From NCBI GenBank assembly GCA_903847315.1, contig CAINDG010000013.1, positions 1 to 64,000 on the forward strand: DNA of 64,000 bases. Direction: 5' to 3'. Of this stretch, positions 59,598-64,000 are shown piece after piece. Below the pieces are notes generated by a model. It was given only the letters and a program-made list of their open reading frames with translations. It was not told the DNA's origin and searched no databases. Both the position numbers and the translations under genes were made by a program. How positions within the stretch are numbered: position 1 is the stretch's first letter; each line of letters starts with the position of its first letter. This stretch comes from an uncultured Planctomycetota bacterium (GTDB lineage: Bacteria > Planctomycetota > Phycisphaerae > Sedimentisphaerales > UBA12454).

Positions 59598-60356
59598 GTG
59601 AAGAAAATTATAAATTCGACAGGTTTTTTCTTAAAAAATCTGCAGCAGCTTTTCTGGCATAATTACTGCCGATGCTGCAATACGGTTATTGCCGAGGACG
59701 ATAAATATTTCTGTTCCGACTGCTGGTCGCAAATAGGTTTTTGCTTTGTTGACAGTTTCTGCAGGCGGTGCGGCAGGGAAATCAGCTCGATGGGGCATTT
59801 GCCTCAGGGTTGTGCGGATTGTCAGAATGAAAATTTCCATTTCGATTCCATCGCCTGCGCCGGGGTGTATAAATCGCCTTTGAGCAGCCTGATAGTGAGA
59901 TTTAAACTTGCCGACCGGACGCATCTTCTGCCGTTATTGACAGATTTTGCGCAAAGTGCCGTATATAAAGCGGATTTTTTTCAGTCGGTCGATTTTGTAG
60001 TGCCTGTGCCGCTTCACTGGCGAAAAAGATTTCAGCGGGGATTCAATCAGTCCTCGCTTATCGCCAAAAGTTTAAAGTTTACCGGTGCCCGGCTCAATAC
60101 AGACCTTGTTCGGATACGCTATACTCAACAGCAGGCAGAACTTACAGCGGCTGCAAGAAAAAAGAATGTCCGGGGCGCCTTTGCGGTCAGAAAAGGGCAT
60201 AATTTTAAAGACAGAAATATCTGCCTTATCGATGATATCAAGACGACAGGCGCAACCCTTGATGAATGTGCGAAAGTTTTAAAAGACGCCGGCGCAAATA
60301 AGGTTTTCGCGTTTGTACTGGCTGTCGCCGGACAAAGAGAAAATATCTCGGCATAA
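59598..60356 (+). CDS. comF: ComF family phosphoribosyltransferase-like protein
   Basis: 252 residues, GTG start after SD 'TCGGAGG'. An N-terminal double zinc finger is visible as 'CRCCNTVIAEDDKYFCSDCW' and 'CRRCGREISSMGHLPQGCADC'. The PRT domain has 'VDFVVPVPLHWRKRFQRGFNQSSLIAKSL' and the PRPP loop 'NICLIDDIKTTGATLDECAKVLKDAGANKVFAFVLA'. ComF proteins take part in natural transformation (Bacillus ComFC binds single-stranded DNA) and related DNA processing. With the ComEA-like protein at 2.2 kb it hints at competence, though comEC is not seen. Confidence 0.9.
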   Translation: MKKIINSTGFFLKNLQQLFWHNYCRCCNTVIAEDDKYFCSDCWSQIGFCFVDSFCRRCGREISSMGHLPQGCADCQNENFHFDSIACAGVYKSPLSSLIVRFKLADRTHLLPLLTDFAQSAVYKADFFQSVDFVVPVPLHWRKRFQRGFNQSSLIAKSLKFTGARLNTDLVRIRYTQQQAELTAAARKKNVRGAFAVRKGHNFKDRNICLIDDIKTTGATLDECAKVLKDAGANKVFAFVLAVAGQRENISA

Positions 60357-60455
60357 ATTCGGAGCCAAATAGATTAACTGCTTAATTTATAAAGATTTAG
60401 GATTGATACGCCGATATAAGAATAAAGGCTCTGAAAGTCTAACTATAGGGTTTGG

Positions 60456-62843
60456 ATGAATCGTAAAAAGACGAAAATATTGATAATTTTTACAATTGCT
60501 GCAATGGCGGCGGCTGGTTTTGCGGAACAGGAGGAATTGTCTTCATCGCTGACCGCCAGGGCGTTTTACGATGCCGGTTTCGAGCTTTACACAAACAAGC
60601 CGGCCGATTTTTTTAATCCGAAACAGGCAGTAATTTTTTTCAGCACCGGCCTTAATCTCGATAAGCAGGCGAACTATATTCTGCCGGACATCATTAATCT
60701 TGCGTGGCAGTGCCCCCAGGAAAATCTTTCTGATGTCGTACAGACCGCTCTTAAAGAATACATAGGTAATTCAAGCGACCTTGAAATAACGTCAAAAGCG
60801 GTTCAATATCTTCTTGAAAAACGCAGCAGCAGAGAAGAACGCGAGCAGCTTCTGCAAAAGCTGCTGGATCAATATGGGCAGGAAAATCAGTTTTTCGCAT
60901 CCGACCTGTCGGCTCAGCTCGGTTTTTTAAAGGCGGAAACCGCCGATACCGCCGAGTCGCAAAGATATCTTATGCTGTCGTATGTTTCCAACAAATATGA
61001 CCGTCTTGCGTTCGGCAAACTTGCGGAACTGGCCGAGACCGGCGGCGAAAAGCTGCCGGACATCGTTTATCTTTCGAGTTTACGTTTTGCCGTAAGGGCT
61101 AATCCGCTTGATTTAGAATCAGCCGTTAATTTTGCCAGGGATTCTGAATCGCTCGGCTTGTATTCGCCCGCGGCGGCAGGTTATAAATACTGCGCACAAT
61201 TGTATAATTATTTGAATGCCGGCAAGCCGCTGCCTGCGGAATTTTACAGGCCGTGGATGCTGAATGGTTTCAATTCGCAGGATTATAGTCTATGCCACAA
61301 GATTGCCGAGCAGGTTCGCGGCTATGGCGTTTTCGATGTGATGGTCGAGGCAATTGCAGCAGCCTCCGCCAAAGAAGGCGGAGACATACAGGGTTATCAG
61401 TCTATTATTAATAGTATCAAGGAACGAGCCGGCAAAATTCTTGCAGGACAGATTAAAGCATCTGACGGCGAGATTGAGGATTTCGCGTGGTTTTTCAGCT
61501 TAGCGGCCGAGGCGAATGACGCAAATTCTCAAGATGCTCTTGCCTGGGCGACAAAAGCTTATAGCGATGATAATAATTCGGTCAGTGCAGGTTCGTTTTT
61601 AGCTTATGCCCTGGTTAAAAGTAATCAGCTCGACCTGGCCAAAGCAATGCTTGAGAAAATCGGCACGGGCACACAGACTTCGGCAATCGCCAAGGCGGAA
61701 ATATCGGCTGCCGGCAAGGATGCCAATTCAGCGATAAAGATGTTTAAAACCGTGGTGGATGCGGCACCCGGCACTTTCGAGTCGCGAAAAGCAAAAATCA
61801 GGCTTAAAGAACTTGGTTCTGAATATGTGCCCGCAATCGACCCTGCTGTATTTATAACAGCGTTAAAAAATGACTTCGGCCAGATGTTTTTCGCTGAGTT
61901 TGTTCCGCCTGAAAAGATGATAACAGCGGAGATTAAAACAAGCGGTTCCGCTTTTTCGTATGGAAGCGAGATAAACGCGGAACTGGCAATAAAGAATAAT
62001 TATTCAGAGCCGATGGTTGTCTGCCCTGATGGTATATTCAAGGGTAATGTTCGTGTGGATGTCCGTATAACCGGCGATTTATCCGAACGGATAGATAATT
62101 TTATTGTAAAAACGGTTCGTCCATCGGCTGAAATCAATCCGCATGGGGCTTTATTTGTTCCGCTGCGGTTGGCGACCGGCAGATTGAAAACCATTATGGA
62201 TTGTTATCCCCAGGCGGATTTGAATATGGAAATAACCGTGTACATGGACCCGCAGGTCGGCTCTGATGGACAGATTCGGAATTTTTATGGGATGAAACCT
62301 GCGAAGACGATTCTGAAACGGCGCAAACTTGAACTGAATACTGACTATTTGCAGCAGAGGTTTGATATATTAAAGAAAGGCCAGCAGGGCCAGAAAATAA
62401 AATCGGCTCAGCTTTTCGCCGGGCTTCTTGCCGAACAGCAGAACCTGTCCGGGAAAAAACCGAAATACAAACTTGTATATGTCGAGCCGGAATTGCTCAG
62501 TTCGGCTCTTGCCGTGTGTATGACGGGAGATGACTGGATTTTGAAAGTGCAGACTATGGCGGCGATGCAGAAATTCAAACTCGATTACAGACTTACCGAA
62601 TCCGTGTCGGCACAATTAGATAATCGCTACTGGCCTGTCAGACTTATGGCTATGTTTATTCTTGCTGAAAATCAGCGGCAGGATTTTCTGCCTGTCTTGA
62701 AATGGATGGCGGAGAAAGACGGCAGTTCTGCCGTAAAAGATATGGCTGCGGCATTATCAGCGGGTATAATGGGTATTCCTGATAAAGTTACGGATGTGAA
62801 TGTACCGGCAACTTCCCCGGAAAAACCGGCAGAAAAGAAATAA
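60456..62843 (+). CDS. Large secreted protein with helical repeats, unknown function
   Basis: 795 residues with a signal peptide (~1-24, 'ILIIFTIAAMAAAGFAEQ'). Residues ~30-480 are mostly helical with TPR-like stretches ('AQRYLMLSYVSNKYDRLAFGKLAELAE'-type text, 'LAYALVKSNQLDLAKAMLEKIG', 'NSAIKMFKTVVDAAPGTFESRKAKIRLKELG'). Residues ~510-640 are beta-rich ('SYGSEINAELAIKNNYSEPMVVCPDGIFKGNVRVDVRI'), resembling an Ig-like domain. The last ~100 are HEAT-like helices ('RYWPVRLMAMFILAENQRQDFLPVLKWMAEKDG'). A C-terminal Pro/Glu/Lys tail ends it. The family is not recognised; similar proteins occur in planctomycetes by impression. It is predicted to be periplasmic. Confidence 0.6.
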   Translation: MNRKKTKILIIFTIAAMAAAGFAEQEELSSSLTARAFYDAGFELYTNKPADFFNPKQAVIFFSTGLNLDKQANYILPDIINLAWQCPQENLSDVVQTALKEYIGNSSDLEITSKAVQYLLEKRSSREEREQLLQKLLDQYGQENQFFASDLSAQLGFLKAETADTAESQRYLMLSYVSNKYDRLAFGKLAELAETGGEKLPDIVYLSSLRFAVRANPLDLESAVNFARDSESLGLYSPAAAGYKYCAQLYNYLNAGKPLPAEFYRPWMLNGFNSQDYSLCHKIAEQVRGYGVFDVMVEAIAAASAKEGGDIQGYQSIINSIKERAGKILAGQIKASDGEIEDFAWFFSLAAEANDANSQDALAWATKAYSDDNNSVSAGSFLAYALVKSNQLDLAKAMLEKIGTGTQTSAIAKAEISAAGKDANSAIKMFKTVVDAAPGTFESRKAKIRLKELGSEYVPAIDPAVFITALKNDFGQMFFAEFVPPEKMITAEIKTSGSAFSYGSEINAELAIKNNYSEPMVVCPDGIFKGNVRVDVRITGDLSERIDNFIVKTVRPSAEINPHGALFVPLRLATGRLKTIMDCYPQADLNMEITVYMDPQVGSDGQIRNFYGMKPAKTILKRRKLELNTDYLQQRFDILKKGQQGQKIKSAQLFAGLLAEQQNLSGKKPKYKLVYVEPELLSSALAVCMTGDDWILKVQTMAAMQKFKLDYRLTESVSAQLDNRYWPVRLMAMFILAENQRQDFLPVLKWMAEKDGSSAVKDMAAALSAGIMGIPDKVTDVNVPATSPEKPAEKK

Positions 62844-62980
62844 TTTTTCGCGAATAAATAGCGATTATTTCTGTCCGGTATTTGCCTTTCTGCGGATTTT
62901 CGTTTTTAAACCCTCTATTGCACTGGAGTTACAAGCTCTTGTTTTTTATTTTTTTGCCTGTTATTTTAGGGAAAATTTTG

Positions 62981-63009
62981 TTGTCAAATGGGCATTACTT
63001 TTGTACGAT
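62981..63009 (+). promoter_or_regulatory. Predicted promoter of the ferredoxin gene
   Basis: TTGTCA (62981-62986), a 17-base spacer and TACGAT (63004-63009), 64 bases before the ferredoxin ATG; each box matches consensus at five of six positions. Confidence 0.5.
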
Positions 63010-63072
63010 TCTCCGCCTCAAACTGGTTAAAATGTAAAGCTTTATGGTTGCAATATTTTTGAAAGGTTTTTT

Positions 63073-63246
63073 ATGCCGGCAAAAGTAAATGAAGAAAAAT
63101 GCACAGGCTGCGAAGCATGCGTAGATGCCTGCCCAGCTGAAGCGATAAAAATGGTCGAGGGCAAAGCAGTAGTTGACGCAGAAACTTGCGTAGACTGCGG
63201 TGTTTGTGTTGATGAGTGTCCTGTCGAAGCGATAGAGATGGCATAA
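63073..63246 (+). CDS. 2[4Fe-4S] ferredoxin
   Basis: 57 residues, missing from the ORF track because of its length. Two classical CxxCxxCxxxC(P) clusters: Cys10, 13, 16, 20 ('CTGCEACVDACP') and Cys39, 42, 45, 49 ('CVDCGVCVDECP'), each followed by 'EAI', the usual clostridial-type ferredoxin repeat. It is a low-potential electron carrier, and its presence supports an anaerobic or facultative metabolism. It starts ~230 bases after the previous gene with its own promoter and is followed by tRNA-Glu 54 bases downstream. Confidence 0.95.
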   Translation: MPAKVNEEKCTGCEACVDACPAEAIKMVEGKAVVDAETCVDCGVCVDECPVEAIEMA

Positions 63247-63299
63247 TTGTTTTTTCGCAGGCGCAGAAAAAAATTAAGAAAGGAAACAATTTGATATTT

Positions 63300-63374
63300 G
63301 GCCCCATCGTCTAGGCCGGTCTAGGACACCGGGTTTTCAACCCGGCGACAGGGGTTCAAATCCCCTTGGGGCTA
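63300..63374 (+). tRNA. tRNA-Glu (anticodon TTC)
   Basis: 75 bases. Acceptor GGCCCCA/TGGGGCT (first pair G-U), D-arm 'CGTCTAGGCCGGTCTAGGAC', anticodon stem CCGGG/CCCGG with loop TTTTCAA, T-arm 'AGGGGTTCAAATCCCCT', discriminator A. CCA is not encoded. Confidence 0.95.
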
Positions 63375-63444
63375 TTTTATTTTTGACATTGAAATATGTC
63401 ACTTGTGGGTACAATTGAAAAACGACAGGTAAAGGGTTGATACC

Positions 63445-63894
63445 ATGCCAAATGAGTTTTCTGACAAGCCATCGCAGCAATCACGGGAAGATAACGCCGA
63501 AACCGAATACAAGTACCTTATGCATTATGAAATAGAACTGTTCAAAAGCCGGTGGATAGTATTTACAACGCTGTTATCTGTCAGTTTCGTTATTACCGGC
63601 ATAGGATTGCAGCAGATAGGAGCCAAAGGGCCTGCTCTTCCGTTCAGACTTATTTGTGTGCTGGGAACGGCAGTTTACTTTGTGGGGCTTTTTCATTACT
63701 GGTGGTTTCATAATAAAACCTGCGCCCTGCGCACAAGACTAATAGAGCTGGAAAAGAAATTAGGGTTCCAGATACATCGGTTATTCCAGGAGTCCAAGCC
63801 GAAATTTTTCGGACTTAAACCAAAATTTTATTGGCTTACCTACTCGTTAACAATACTGTATGTGATATTGCTGATTTATATATTGGCGATGTGA
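63445..63894 (+). CDS. Two-TM protein of unknown function
   Basis: 149 residues. The hydrophilic N-terminus (~1-30) is followed by two hydrophobic helices: 'WIVFTTLLSVSFVITGIGLQQIG' (~36-58) and 'LPFRLICVLGTAVYFVGLFHYWWF' (~65-88). A basic/aromatic linker ('CALRTRLIELEKKLGFQIHRLFQESK') and a third C-terminal helix ('FYWLTYSLTILYVILLIYILAM') complete it. No domain recognised. It is probably an inner-membrane protein. A terminator follows ~30 bases after the stop. Confidence 0.6.
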   Translation: MPNEFSDKPSQQSREDNAETEYKYLMHYEIELFKSRWIVFTTLLSVSFVITGIGLQQIGAKGPALPFRLICVLGTAVYFVGLFHYWWFHNKTCALRTRLIELEKKLGFQIHRLFQESKPKFFGLKPKFYWLTYSLTILYVILLIYILAM

Positions 63895-63925
63895 TATGAA
63901 GATAGCAAATAAGACCGCAAAAATA

Positions 63926-63957
63926 AAACAGGCACCTTTTACGGCGCCTGTTTTTTT
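63926..63957 (+). terminator. Intrinsic terminator downstream of the two-TM gene
   Basis: AAAACAGGC(A)CC ... G(C)GCCTGTTTTTTT: inverted repeat around a TTTTA-type loop with a run of seven T. Also AAAA on the 5' side, so it can work from both directions. Confidence 0.65.
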
Positions 63958-64000
63958 ATGTCTTTGTGTTTAGGGGGAATTATTTGCTTGTTTTACGATA

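Noticed and set aside
1-64000. CRISPR arrays, rRNA genes, complete insertion sequences or prophage
   Set aside because: No regularly spaced repeat series, rRNA core sequences, transposase DDE/HUH motifs or phage structural genes were found on reading the window and the ORF track.

Overview
The window reads as chromosomal DNA of a Gram-negative planctomycete, most likely class Phycisphaerae (Sedimentisphaerales-like), probably from an environmental isolate or a metagenome bin. The grounds are a prepilin-type protein with the H-X9-DG C-terminal signature, a PEP-CTERM protein, a dockerin-like secreted protein, GatCAB, and a full Kdo/heptose/lipid A gene set. Several small proteins also resemble planctomycete-only families. 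This placement is inferred from gene content; no rRNA is present.

Layout. 1-6.6 kb: tail of a truncated gene, a degenerate GH10-like protein, a ComEA-like HhH protein, a lipoprotein, a homocysteine S-methyltransferase, a secreted TIM-barrel-like protein and a SYLF lipoprotein with an unusual leader. 6.6-11.2 kb: Kdo transferase (waaA), tRNA-Arg and the three-gene transhydrogenase operon pntAA-pntAB-pntB. 11.2-15.4 kb: GH28 polygalacturonase, recG and pcm on the minus strand. 15.4-22.4 kb: a tightly packed plus-strand operon bioA-bioD-nadB-gatC-gatA-gatB. 22.4-31.3 kb: a long minus-strand run for the cell envelope (NAD-dependent IDH-like gene, lpxK, hldE, gmhA, gmhB, a GT9-kinase fusion, a GT4 and plsY). 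31.4-39.7 kb: a small unknown protein, an M16 peptidase pair, a GT39-like membrane protein and smc.

39.7-44.35 kb is the accessory part. It holds AT-rich intergenic DNA with dispersed repeats, a large AT-rich SEC-C/nuclease-like gene, a frameshifted GIY-YIG nuclease between palindromes and 15-bp direct repeats, and an HNH-AP2 homing-type endonuclease bracketed by two related GC hairpins. 44.36-54.5 kb returns to housekeeping genes: an FlgI-like P-ring protein with HEAT repeats, a ferritin-like protein, an RNase HII-like protein, lexA with an overlapping upstream gene, dnaG-rpoD behind a clear sigma70 promoter, and a second GT39-like protein.

54.6-64 kb: an FAH-family enzyme, a tail-anchored coiled-coil protein, then a cobalamin riboswitch with an intrinsic terminator. 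The riboswitch sits directly upstream of a DUF4465-like PEP-CTERM protein and a dockerin-bearing surface protein, followed by an H-X9-DG prepilin protein, comF, a large secreted protein, a 2[4Fe-4S] ferredoxin too short for the ORF track, tRNA-Glu and a two-TM protein.

The strongest leads for new biology are four: the B12-riboswitch-controlled surface proteins; the two-state leader with a small ORF in front of the SYLF gene; the palindrome-bracketed endonuclease units; and the domain fusions (GT9-kinase, FlgI-HEAT, membrane-anchored GmhB). No CRISPR array, rRNA, integrase or complete insertion sequence was seen.
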